Below are positions 33,133 through 40,526 of a stretch of 40,613 nt of DNA, piece by piece (the first letter of the stretch is position 1; the number at the start of each line of letters is the position of its first letter). The notes beneath the pieces were generated by a model, which saw nothing but the letters and a program-made list of their open reading frames with translations, was not told the origin of the DNA and did no database searches. The stretch comes from Lentibacillus salicampi (GTDB lineage Bacteria > Bacillota > Bacilli > Bacillales > Amphibacillaceae), in assembly GCF_004565465.1 (NCBI RefSeq), contig NZ_SRHY01000030.1:1-40613 (forward strand). Direction: 5' to 3'. The position numbers were made by a program, and so were the translations under genes.

Positions 33133-33792
33133 TTAAGAAGTTTTGGACAAAGGTTTCAGCTTATTGTTCTGACTTTTTGTAATGCGGTTCATGATGATTA
33201 ACAGAAGAATACCCGAAACAATTGTCATCGGTTCAGAGATCATGACAACAACTGCATCCACTTGATAATCACGGACCGTTTCAAATGAAGACGATGCATT
33301 CGTGCTTGAAATGATATTCCCAAGTATAAATAGCACCCACCAAATTGGCAATAACCGGGGAGGCTTTTGCCCTTTCCAATTTGGTGTATCTGCATAAATC
33401 GAAGCCAGATAGGTTTCTTTCATAACCACATACGGTTTAACTAAGTTTGCAAACGGTATAAAGTACCAGCCGACTGTCCATCCCGGCGAATGCATCAGAC
33501 CTTGGATATCCGCAGCAAGCATGTTTTTGTACGAACGATTCAACCACATGAGAAAAGCAATTACAAACCCGATAAAAGCCAGGACCCATAACATATTAGC
33601 CATGCTCTGAAACAGAACAACAAGTGCTGTCGCATCTGTCATGACTGAGTAAGGGGCATTGCCCTCAAGACCAGCAAGCATTGAGGATTGAATAATGCTG
33701 CTGATGAACGAGACTGTCGACATGGCCAGAAGAGTAATCATGAAAACAATGGCAGTCGTTTTTCTTGGCCCCGCTGTTTGGTAATTTTGCAT
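33133..33792 (-). CDS. DUF4328 membrane protein
   Basis: About 219 aa with five to six transmembrane segments and the DUF4328 core: FLMWLNRSYKNMLA, then HSPGWTVGWYFIPFANLVKPYVVMKE. The function of the family is unknown. Start: ATG 33792, 10 nt after AAAGGAG, or the TTG two codons upstream. The stop codon overlaps the target duplication of MITE copy D, so the last residues may derive from the insertion. Confidence 0.85.
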   Translation of the reverse strand: MQNYQTAGPRKTTAIVFMITLLAMSTVSFISSIIQSSMLAGLEGNAPYSVMTDATALVVLFQSMANMLWVLAFIGFVIAFLMWLNRSYKNMLAADIQGLMHSPGWTVGWYFIPFANLVKPYVVMKETYLASIYADTPNWKGQKPPRLLPIWWVLFILGNIISSTNASSSFETVRDYQVDAVVVMISEPMTIVSGILLLIIMNRITKSQNNKLKPLSKTS

Positions 33793-33936
33793 TAGCAACC
33801 ATCTCCTTTCAAAATTACAAATTAAGGATATTATGCCAAATATCCGACTGTAATCCCTTTATTTGAAACCCCTTTTAAATATGAATATTCTGATTAATTA
33901 GTTGGTTTCTCTGCGACGATAGAGTAAATTTTGAGA

Positions 33937-33971
33937 AAAAATAAAGGAATCACCCTCAAAAATAAGGGTGA
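33937..33971 (-). terminator. Intrinsic terminator after the thioredoxin-like gene
   Basis: TCACCCT pairs with AGGGTGA. On the minus strand it is followed by TTCCTTTATTTTTT. Confidence 0.7.
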
Positions 33972-33981
33972 CTAAATGTTA

Positions 33982-34302
33982 TTATGCCAATTGTTGATGC
34001 AGAAATTCGCTGACTGATTCGGGTGTCTTCGTATCGGCACTGTGCTGATGGGCGAGTTTTTCCCCATCCTTAAAAATCAGGATGCTTGGAATGCCCATTA
34101 CCTCATATTTCCGGGCAATCCCTTCCACTTCATCGCTGTTGATTTCGTACCATTCGTAGTTTTCAAATTCATCCATGACATCCCCGATAAACATATCCAT
34201 GCGTTTGCAGTCCGGGCACCAATCAGCAAAAAACTTCACGATAACCGGCTCATCTGACTGGATGATGTCGTTGAATTGTCCTTCTGTATCAATATGCTTC
34301 AT
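33982..34302 (-). CDS. Thioredoxin-family protein with WCPDC active site
   Basis: A 106-aa thioredoxin fold. The active site FADWCPDCKRMD (Cys29, Cys32) has Pro-Asp in place of the Gly-Pro of classical thioredoxin, and the cis-proline lies in MGIPSILIF. It resembles the YtpP-type thioredoxin-like proteins of Bacillus. Start ATG 34302 follows AAAGGGGGG by 7 nt; the longer frame upstream is unsupported. A cytoplasmic disulfide reductase is likely; the partner is unknown. Confidence 0.9.
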   Translation of the reverse strand: MKHIDTEGQFNDIIQSDEPVIVKFFADWCPDCKRMDMFIGDVMDEFENYEWYEINSDEVEGIARKYEVMGIPSILIFKDGEKLAHQHSADTKTPESVSEFLHQQLA

Positions 34303-34486
34303 TGTGAATCCCCCCTTTAGTTCAACTGCCTTCATTGTAACTGTTCCACAGCTCCATGTCTTTTAGTTTGTTTATCCCCTGATAACGAACTGTGGTCGCC
34401 AATACGGTGATGGACTGGTTCTAAGTCCGTTGCTGTTTAACGAATAGTCACCCGACTAAACCACTCCCGCTTCATGAAGTATCGCT

Positions 34487-35299
34487 TTACTTATATTCGA
34501 CTTTTCCAAGTAAATAAGCCGCAGCCAACCCCAGTGCAAATGTAACAATACTTAACAGTACCAGTGAGCCTTCCACTGGCCAACCCGGAAACACGACAAA
34601 AACAGAGCCGATCACCATTCCGATAATAACCGCAAACGTTCCCGTATAATAGTTATTTAAAAAGAAATGAACGATTTTACTCATCACGACAATACCAATC
34701 ACAATTCCTACACCAGTGATGGCAATAATATCAAGCTGCAAATCACTAACCGCAGTCATGACGGTCTGATAAACACCAAGGATCAGCAACATAAACGAGC
34801 CGCTGATACCCGGCAGCACCAACGCACTGCTGGCGATAATCCCTGAAAAAAACAGCAGGATGTAAGTGGAGGTCGTCACATTTTCAATGACTGCCCCTTC
34901 ACTGGCCTGAAGGAATCCCAAAGAGCCTACAAGTGCAGCACCTATTAATAGCATCAAAATATGTTTAGCCTGGAACTTACTTTTCGCATCAGCTTTATGG
35001 AACAAATAAGGCAACACACCTAGGATAAGTCCCAAAAAGAAAAATTTTGTCGGTCCCGGATAATGTTCAAACAGCCACTTAATCACATTTGCCAGTAAAA
35101 AGATTGACGTTACGATTCCGATCCCAAGCGGTATTAAAAATCCCAATTGTTTTTTCCAATCCTTACTCATAAGGCCATTAATGGCAGCAATCAGCCGGTC
35201 ATAAATCCCGAGCAGAACAGCAATGGTCCCTCCGCTAACGCCCGGAATGACATCGCTCGCTCCCATTACCAAACCACGATAAATATTTTTCCATTCCAT
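34487..35299 (-). CDS. DUF368 membrane protein (PopT-type polyprenyl-phosphate transporter)
   Basis: A 270-aa protein with seven to eight transmembrane segments. It has the duplicated DUF368 signature: GASDVIPGVSGGTIAVLLGIYDRLI near the N-terminus and ALVLPGISGSFMLLILGVYQTV in the middle. Members of this family (PopT) recycle undecaprenyl phosphate across the membrane for wall synthesis. Start ATG follows GGGAG. It stands alone; 34303-34486 upstream of the thioredoxin start contain only a weak GGACT/AGTCC hairpin. Confidence 0.9.
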   Translation of the reverse strand: MEWKNIYRGLVMGASDVIPGVSGGTIAVLLGIYDRLIAAINGLMSKDWKKQLGFLIPLGIGIVTSIFLLANVIKWLFEHYPGPTKFFFLGLILGVLPYLFHKADAKSKFQAKHILMLLIGAALVGSLGFLQASEGAVIENVTTSTYILLFFSGIIASSALVLPGISGSFMLLILGVYQTVMTAVSDLQLDIIAITGVGIVIGIVVMSKIVHFFLNNYYTGTFAVIIGMVIGSVFVVFPGWPVEGSLVLLSIVTFALGLAAAYLLGKVEYK

Positions 35300-35361
35300 T
35301 ATTCGAAATCTCCCTTGTCCAGCCTCTGTACAATCATAAGAACATCATATCAAAATTATGC

Positions 35362-35390
35362 TTGCAAATCACTTGTGAATTTTATATACT
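35362..35390 (+). promoter_or_regulatory. Promoter of the padR-HAAS operon
   Basis: TTGCAA (35362-35367), 17 nt, then TATACT (35385-35390). The start point would be near 35397, just before the inverted repeat at 35413-35443. Confidence 0.6.
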
Positions 35391-35412
35391 GCAGTTAGGC
35401 TATTTTGTTATA

Positions 35413-35443
35413 CAAGATAGCTATCATAAGATTTGGTATCTTG
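35413..35443 (+). promoter_or_regulatory. Candidate PadR operator
   Basis: CAAGATA (35413-35419) and TATCTTG (35437-35443) are perfect inverted arms 17 nt apart, directly downstream of the promoter and upstream of padR. This suits autorepression by the PadR protein. Inferred. Confidence 0.5.
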
Positions 35444-35465
35444 CATGACAAGGCAGGTTGAAAAG

Positions 35466-35801
35466 ATGACACTTCGAAGTCAGTTACTGAAGGGTATTCT
35501 CGAGGGCTGTATTTTATCCATCATCAGCCGGCAGCCAACTTACGGCTATGAGCTTTCCGTCAAACTACAGGAATTCGGACTGAACGATGTCAGTGAAGGA
35601 TCCATCTACCCGATTTTGTTGCGGCTACAGAAGGAAAATCTAATTCAGGGGGAAATGAAAAAATCCGATACCGGACCCAAACGAAAATATTATGCGTTAA
35701 CCAACGAAGGACACGAAGCACTGAAGCAATTCATTTATCATTGGCGAACGATCAAAGCGCCGGTGGACACGATTATCGGGGAAGGAGGTAATATACGATG
35801 A
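35466..35801 (+). CDS. PadR-family transcriptional regulator
   Basis: A 111-aa winged-helix repressor: LLKGILEGCILSIISRQPTYGYELSVKL, then DVSEGSIYPILLRLQKENLIQ and the wing GPKRKYYALTNEG. Start ATG 35466 follows AGGTTGAAAAG; the longer frame overlaps the inverted repeat and is rejected. It overlaps the next gene by 4 nt (ATGA), so the regulator and membrane protein are co-translated. The inducer is unknown. Confidence 0.93.
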   Translation: MTLRSQLLKGILEGCILSIISRQPTYGYELSVKLQEFGLNDVSEGSIYPILLRLQKENLIQGEMKKSDTGPKRKYYALTNEGHEALKQFIYHWRTIKAPVDTIIGEGGNIR

Positions 35802-36490
35802 ACACAAAAGATCTGATCCAGCTTAACAATGAAAAGCGTGAGCAATTAACCGGGACGAATAAGGAATACTATGGCGATATGCTTGTGTATATACGGACAA
35901 ACTTTAATAAATCCGAACGCTATACGGAAGAAGTGCTGCTTGAGTTACTGGAGCACTTACTTCAGGCACAGGCGGAGGGACGAACGGCCAGGGACGTATT
36001 TGGCGATGATCCAAAGGCATATTGTCAGGAAGTCATTGGAGAAATCCCTTCAGAGAAAAAAACCAACCGCCTCTCATTTATTTTATATATTGTGATGAAT
36101 CTTATTGGCCACGTCAGTTTAACAGTCGGCATTGTCGGGTTAGCCTTATATTACTTTTTTAACCTCGGAAACGGGAACATCTCATTTCCCCTTGGTTCCG
36201 GAATAGTGATTATACTTATCGACCTATTCCTGTTAGCGTTATTTGTTTTGATAATTTTCAAGAGGATCAAAAGCTCCACATTCAAGAATAAGCAGCCAAA
36301 AAAGTGGATTGAATTTCTGCAGCTATGGGTATTGTGTACATTGTTCATCGGTCTGACACTGCTTGCCCCGTGGTTCATGCCGGATTTCGGAGCTAACATG
36401 CATATTTCCTTTCCAGTTTTCATCCTGGCCGGTGCTGTCTTTTACATCGTTTCCTTTGTCATGAATAAGAAGATGCGGCTGATCAATTAA
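35798..36490 (+). CDS. HAAS/DUF1129-like membrane protein, partner of PadR
   Basis: A 230-aa protein. The N-terminal 90 residues form a soluble helical domain (LVYIRTNFNKSERYTEEVLLELLEHLLQAQAEGRTARDVFGDDPKAYCQEVIGE, HAAS-like), followed by four transmembrane helices (about 95-125, 128-152, 172-190, 202-222). Such proteins are typically encoded with PadR regulators. The mechanism is unknown. The stop codon coincides with the start of the 230-bp repeat copy 2. Confidence 0.82.
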   Translation: MNTKDLIQLNNEKREQLTGTNKEYYGDMLVYIRTNFNKSERYTEEVLLELLEHLLQAQAEGRTARDVFGDDPKAYCQEVIGEIPSEKKTNRLSFILYIVMNLIGHVSLTVGIVGLALYYFFNLGNGNISFPLGSGIVIILIDLFLLALFVLIIFKRIKSSTFKNKQPKKWIEFLQLWVLCTLFIGLTLLAPWFMPDFGANMHISFPVFILAGAVFYIVSFVMNKKMRLIN

Positions 36491-36712
36491 GAAAAGCGCA
36501 GGGCGCCTTGTTCACCCCGAAAAGCTTAAGCTGTAGTGGCGGGTCTTGCCATGTAAAATGATTGCTTAAGGCCTCGAGGGGGTAGGCGCTGGCCGGCTAA
36601 GTTCGGCACGTCCTGTGCCAACGCCGGCACTAGTACGTCCTGTACGTCGAAGCTGGACATGGCTATTGCTGACAAAGAGCTTCATATAGCCAAAAATTTT
36701 ATACTTCTTATT
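36488..36712. repeat. 230-bp direct repeat, copy 2
   Basis: Same element as 27153-27387, same orientation, about 9.3 kb away, with small indels in the AAGCTTAAGC region. Its first bases (TAAGAAAAGCGC) supply the stop codon of the preceding membrane protein gene. It fills the gap before the capA terminator. Confidence 0.85.
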
Positions 36713-36714
36713 TT

Positions 36715-36751
36715 TTAAAAATACCCCACCCAGCATTTATTGCAGGGTGGG
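36715..36751 (-). terminator. Intrinsic terminator after the capA-like gene
   Basis: CCCACCC (36725-36731) pairs with GGGTGGG (36745-36751). On the minus strand it is followed by GTATTTTTAAAA. Confidence 0.8.
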
Positions 36752-36763
36752 CCGCCATTTCTC

Positions 36764-37948
36764 CTACTTCTCAATAAACTCCAATTCCGGCATCCACTGT
36801 GACATGTGATCTTTCATTTCCTGGTAATGCTTTCGGGAATCTGCCAGTTCATCGTCCGTTAATTGATACATCGGAGCAACTTCATAATTTGCCGAGTTCC
36901 GGAATTTCACAAATGTTGGCATGAATTTTGGCGCCTTCACTTCGATCGTTTCCTCTGCCCCTTCAGTTGATTTTTCAATCGTAAATTTAAAGATCCCGCC
37001 GATCCGTCGATAAAACTCATCCTGGCCGGACAGAAAATTTCCGAGCGAATAAGCAACAAGTGTCTGATGTCCATCTTTTCCGCGAACCCAGTCTATCGGC
37101 TGCAGAACATGCGGGTGATGGCCTAATACAACGTCTACACCTTTATCCGCCGCAAATTGGACAAGGTCTTTTTGTTCTGTACTTGGCATGCGCTCATACT
37201 GATTGCCGTAATGCAGACTTAAAATGACCGCATCTGCCTGCTGTTTGGCCTCCTTAATCCGTTCACCCATGATTTCCCGATCAATCAAATTCACCAAATA
37301 ATCTTTTCCACCCGGAACCGGGATACCATTTGTTCCATAGGTATACGCCAAAAACGCTACCGAGATGCCTTCATCCGTGTGATAAACACGTAATTGATTT
37401 CTGTCTTTCTTGCTCTTATAAGCTCCTGTATACATCATATCAATGTTTTCCCAGTGATCAATGGCGCTCATGATGGCTTCTTCTCCACCATCCAATGTAT
37501 GGTTATTAGCAAGTGACACCACGTCTACCCCGGCGTCTTTTAAAGCATCTCCCACGGCATATGGGCTGTTGAAGGCCGGATAGGTAGACAAGCCCAGCTC
37601 TTCGCCACCGATCATCGTTTCCTGATTGGCAATCGTAATGGTCGTATCATTCAAATACGGCTTCACCCGCTCCAGCATCGGCATGAAATTAAATCCGCCA
37701 TCAGCGGTACGCGCATCTTCATAGACCCTCTTATGTATCAGCATGTCACCAATGGCGGAAAGGGTAATCTCCTGTTCCGTCACTTCAGGATCCTGCCGTT
37801 CCTCTTTGTTTTCAGATTCTGTCGCTTCTTGCTGATCCGTTTCTTTATCCGGTTTTGACGGCTGTTTCGGTTCATCACTGGTACAAGCTGCCATAACGGC
37901 AATAACACTAAATGTCAGCAATAACCGGACGAATTGGTCCCGTTTCAT
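36764..37948 (-). CDS. CapA/PgsA-family lipoprotein
   Basis: A 394-aa lipoprotein with lipobox VMAAC (Cys22) and a Lys/Glu/Asp-rich linker to about residue 58. A calcineurin-like CapA domain follows: SAIGDMLIHKRVYEDA, TIANQETMIGG, VSLANNHTLDGG, LHYGNQYERMPS and GHHPHVLQPIDW. CapA-family proteins act in poly-gamma-glutamate capsule synthesis, but no pgsB or pgsC lies nearby, so the role here is open. Start ATG follows AAGGAG. Confidence 0.9.
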   Translation of the reverse strand: MKRDQFVRLLLTFSVIAVMAACTSDEPKQPSKPDKETDQQEATESENKEERQDPEVTEQEITLSAIGDMLIHKRVYEDARTADGGFNFMPMLERVKPYLNDTTITIANQETMIGGEELGLSTYPAFNSPYAVGDALKDAGVDVVSLANNHTLDGGEEAIMSAIDHWENIDMMYTGAYKSKKDRNQLRVYHTDEGISVAFLAYTYGTNGIPVPGGKDYLVNLIDREIMGERIKEAKQQADAVILSLHYGNQYERMPSTEQKDLVQFAADKGVDVVLGHHPHVLQPIDWVRGKDGHQTLVAYSLGNFLSGQDEFYRRIGGIFKFTIEKSTEGAEETIEVKAPKFMPTFVKFRNSANYEVAPMYQLTDDELADSRKHYQEMKDHMSQWMPELEFIEK

Positions 37949-38036
37949 ACATCTTGCTCCTTAGTCATTTTTTCCTATCGTAACATGACAGCGAGCAAAA
38001 AACGACGAAAAATGAAGTGCTGGTATTTTCCTCTAC

Positions 38037-38123
38037 AACTATAATCGAAGCCAAAGTCCAAAAAGGGACACAGGAAATTTTAAAATTGATGCCCCTTTTT
38101 TCGGACTCCATACGATTATAGTT
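38037..38123. repeat. 87-nt imperfect palindrome
   Basis: Perfect 11-bp arms AACTATAATCG (38037-38047) and CGATTATAGTT (38113-38123) enclose a second paired layer, AGTCC-AAAAAGGG against CCCTTTTTT-GGACT. No ORF. It lies between the divergent capA and yfhE-like genes. Confidence 0.65.
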
Positions 38124-38172
38124 ATGAAGGATGGTGAAAAAATTCAATGTTCAGGATTTTGTAATGGTTCAT

Positions 38173-38197
38173 GTTTAACACGATTCAGGCAGGGAAA
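38173..38197 (+). promoter_or_regulatory. Candidate sigma-B promoter of the yfhE-like gene
   Basis: GTTTAA (38173-38178), 13 nt, then GGGAAA (38192-38197), with a perfect -35 and 4 of 6 at -10. The start codon lies about 40 nt further on. Confidence 0.5.
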
Positions 38198-38235
38198 AGA
38201 CTAATAGATTCTATTAATAGAAAGGACATCTTACT

Positions 38236-38394
38236 ATGCCAAAAACACAATATCAGCCGACAAAGGACAAACAGCTGACAGACGCCCAGGAAGTCCATTT
38301 TACAAAAGATTTTAAGCAGGCGGACATTGCCGGCGGATACCGGGGGCCAAAAGTCAGAGACGCAAAACGTGATAACCCTGAACTGAAAAAATAA
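38236..38394 (+). CDS. YfhE-like small protein
   Basis: A 52-aa protein preceded by AAAGGA 9 nt upstream of ATG. The central block LTDAQEVHFTKDFKQADIAGGYR is what I recognise as the YfhE family of short Bacillaceae proteins. Highly charged, no membrane segment. The function is unknown. The sigma-B-type promoter suggests a stress role. A small hairpin (ATTCGG/CCGAAT) follows the stop, and a terminator lies at 38503-38548. Confidence 0.75.
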   Translation: MPKTQYQPTKDKQLTDAQEVHFTKDFKQADIAGGYRGPKVRDAKRDNPELKK

Positions 38395-38502
38395 ATATAT
38401 GATTCGGATTTACCGAATGTGCGGCCGCTTGCAAATTTGTCAGAGCGGTTTCCTTTCCACGACAGAAGAAAAGCTGCCGCCAGCGAGTTGCGCTCATATA
38501 GA

Positions 38503-38548
38503 AAAATAATCCACCAAAGCTGCTAATTATCAAGGGTGGATTTTTTTT
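38503..38548 (+). terminator. Intrinsic terminator between yfhE-like and DUF4097 genes
   Basis: AATCCACC (38508-38515) pairs with GGTGGATT (38535-38542), followed by a run of T's. The A-rich left side may also serve the convergent DUF4097 operon. Confidence 0.75.
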
Positions 38549-38580
38549 GCTTAGCGGATCCTCACAGACATAGTCAGCCT

Positions 38581-39384
38581 CTATTTCTCAACGCTAATAT
38601 TCCCGTTATCAGTTGTTAATTTTATTCGATTATCCCCGTTTCCAACGACAGTGTTCCAGTTAGAACTTCCAAAAACAGTCGCACTGCCATTATCCGTATT
38701 TATGTCAAAAATTGCATTTGTCGGTTCCTTTTCCGTTTCAATTTTAATGTTTCCATTATTGGATTTCAATGTTATTGGGCGATCCAGATTATTTGTTTTA
38801 AGATAAATTTTCCCGTTGTTTACTTCCCCATTAATTTTACCCTCTACATTTTCAAGAGAAATTTTTCCATTATCCCCCTTGGCATTTATTGTGGTTGCAG
38901 TTATATTTTTCATTTCAATCAGCCCATTATCCAGATCCGTTTCGATATGCTTAATGTTTAATTGTTCTGCATGGGCACTTCCATTATCCATATCAATCTC
39001 TAATGATTCGTATACTTTTTCGGGCAAATAGACGCTTAATGTTAAGGATGTTCCAATGAAATCAAAAAAGTTGAACAACTTTTGATGCTCATCCACTAAT
39101 TCGATGGACAATATACCCTCTTCAACCTCAACATTCATCCGTGTTTTTATATTCCCGTTCCTTCTGCCCGATAATTCCACTTTTGCTTTATCTTCATCTG
39201 ATGAAATAAGCTCTACTCCCTGGTTATCTGCACTAATTTCAATATCAGTAATAGCTTTATTATCAATGACTTTCTCTTCCGAAACAGGGACAGTATCATT
39301 TATATTAAATGTAAAAAAACTCCCGATAACGCCAACTAATAGAAGAACAAATGCAGCAATGGATAATTTCTTGATACTACTCAT
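38581..39384 (-). CDS. DUF4097 beta-helix-like membrane-anchored protein
   Basis: A 267-aa protein with an N-terminal membrane anchor (residues 8-27), followed by repeating strands with DNG and NNG turns (IDMDNGSAHAEQL, TDLDNGLIEM, KGDNGKISLENV, VNNGKIYLKT, SNNGNIKIET, TDNGNISVEK) spaced about 20 residues apart, as in DUF4097 solenoids. It probably faces the outside of the membrane. It overlaps the DUF1700 gene by 8 nt and ends the padR-DUF1700-DUF4097 operon. Confidence 0.9.
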   Translation of the reverse strand: MSSIKKLSIAAFVLLLVGVIGSFFTFNINDTVPVSEEKVIDNKAITDIEISADNQGVELISSDEDKAKVELSGRRNGNIKTRMNVEVEEGILSIELVDEHQKLFNFFDFIGTSLTLSVYLPEKVYESLEIDMDNGSAHAEQLNIKHIETDLDNGLIEMKNITATTINAKGDNGKISLENVEGKINGEVNNGKIYLKTNNLDRPITLKSNNGNIKIETEKEPTNAIFDINTDNGSATVFGSSNWNTVVGNGDNRIKLTTDNGNISVEK

Positions 39385-39937
39385 GCTTTAAGCCTCCCTT
39401 CACGAGTGAAACGTTGTATTTTAAATAGCGTACAAATTGTTTTGTCAATGCTTTTGTTGCGAAAAACATACCAATTGCAATAAACAGTCCAATACCACAA
39501 AGCAGGGATGAAAAAAAGAAATCAAACCATTCGAATGTTGCCGGATATATGACCACATTGACTAGAACCATTAATGGCGATGCAATAAATGCAACTCCAA
39601 TAACCCATCCCGCAAATACCATGGCCAGTAACGCTACAAATGGCCCAAACACGATTACAAAATTAAAGAATCCCAACCCAATTACAGCCCAGACTGCACG
39701 GAATATATCCCCCGTCGACTTCGTTGCCTTCACTTTTTCAATGTGATAATTAGCCAGTAATTCTTTTGCAATCTGCTTAGGTGACCCAAGTGAATCAGCG
39801 ATTTGTTCTTCTGTTTTCCCCTCTGCCAGACCAATGGAAAAATGCTCCTGAAAATCCTGTATGATATCTTCTTGTTCTTGTTGAGAGAGTTTTTTCAATC
39901 CATTTTCCAGGCTCTTCAGGAATTGCTCTTTATGCAT
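39377..39937 (-). CDS. DUF1700/HAAS membrane protein
   Basis: A 186-aa protein. The N-terminal HAAS domain (residues 1 to about 65: FLKSLENGLKKLSQQEQEDIIQDFQEHFSIGLAEGKTEEQIADSLGSPKQIAKEL) is followed by three to four transmembrane helices. Start ATG 39937 follows GGAAGG by 8 nt and overlaps the padR stop by 8 nt. HAAS domains are thought to link PadR regulators to membrane signals. Confidence 0.9.
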   Translation of the reverse strand: MHKEQFLKSLENGLKKLSQQEQEDIIQDFQEHFSIGLAEGKTEEQIADSLGSPKQIAKELLANYHIEKVKATKSTGDIFRAVWAVIGLGFFNFVIVFGPFVALLAMVFAGWVIGVAFIASPLMVLVNVVIYPATFEWFDFFFSSLLCGIGLFIAIGMFFATKALTKQFVRYLKYNVSLVKGGLKHE

Positions 39938-40253
39938 GGTCAACACCTTCCTTTATGATTTGATTCACGCCATTTGAAAATTGCTTCCACTCATCGTGAA
40001 GGACGTGAAGGTAATCGCTGCCTTTATCCGTGAGCCTGTAATATTTTCGTGAAGGGCCCTCTTTTGACTCCTGCAAATAGGTTGTTAAGTACGCCTCTTT
40101 TTTCAATCTCCTGAGCAGCGGATAGACAGATCCTTCAGAAATGACGATCTGATCCGAGACTTTTTGAACAATTTCATATCCGTAACGATCCTGCTTATTC
40201 AGTAATGCAAGGACACATAGCTCTAAAGCACCTTTTTTAAACTGTATGTTCAT
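39930..40253 (-). CDS. PadR-family transcriptional regulator
   Basis: A 107-aa PadR winged helix: FKKGALELCVLALLNKQDRYGYEIVQKVSDQ, VISEGSVYPLLRRLKKEAYL and the wing GPSRKYYRLTDKG. Start ATG 40253 (MNIQFKKGALEL) follows GAGGTG by about 10 nt; the 11-codon extension overlaps the operator and is rejected. It heads the operon with DUF1700 and DUF4097 and probably represses it. Confidence 0.93.
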   Translation of the reverse strand: MNIQFKKGALELCVLALLNKQDRYGYEIVQKVSDQIVISEGSVYPLLRRLKKEAYLTTYLQESKEGPSRKYYRLTDKGSDYLHVLHDEWKQFSNGVNQIIKEGVDHA

Positions 40254-40274
40254 TCGGTTGTACACCTCATTTTC

Positions 40275-40359
40275 ACTACTGTTCATTAAACAGTACTATA
40301 ATAGAAAAGTACCTTGCAGTAAGTAATGTATCATATACTACTGTTCATTGCAAGGTACT
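40275..40359 (-). promoter_or_regulatory. Operator region of the padR-DUF1700-DUF4097 operon
   Basis: It contains a 17-bp palindrome ACTGTT-N5-AACAGT (40278-40294), two direct copies of ACTACTGTTCATT (40275-40287 and 40337-40349), and perfect 11-bp inverted arms AGTACCTTGCA/TGCAAGGTACT (40308-40318 and 40349-40359). On the minus strand TATTATAGT near 40300 is a likely -10. The layout suits PadR binding at and around the promoter. Confidence 0.6.
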
Positions 40360-40466
40360 GTATAGTTTTGTATGTGTCAATCTTTTCTCGATGTGGTTGT
40401 CACACCAATATATTTGGCACTCTATTTTTGTACACGTTTTCCGGCTACCGCGCTGTCGCTTGGTGG

Positions 40467-40519
40467 CCTGCATGTTTTCGTCACGTTCCAAAACCCGGAA
40501 CCTGACAAAAACATGCAGG
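40467..40519. repeat. Long near-perfect hairpin
   Basis: Two 23-nt arms (40467-40489 and 40497-40519) pair at 21 of 23 positions around a 7-nt loop. The arms begin CCTGCATGTTTT and end AAAACATGCAGG. No T-run follows on either strand. It may be a dispersed palindromic element or a processing signal. Confidence 0.65.
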
Positions 40520-40526
40520 GTATTAC

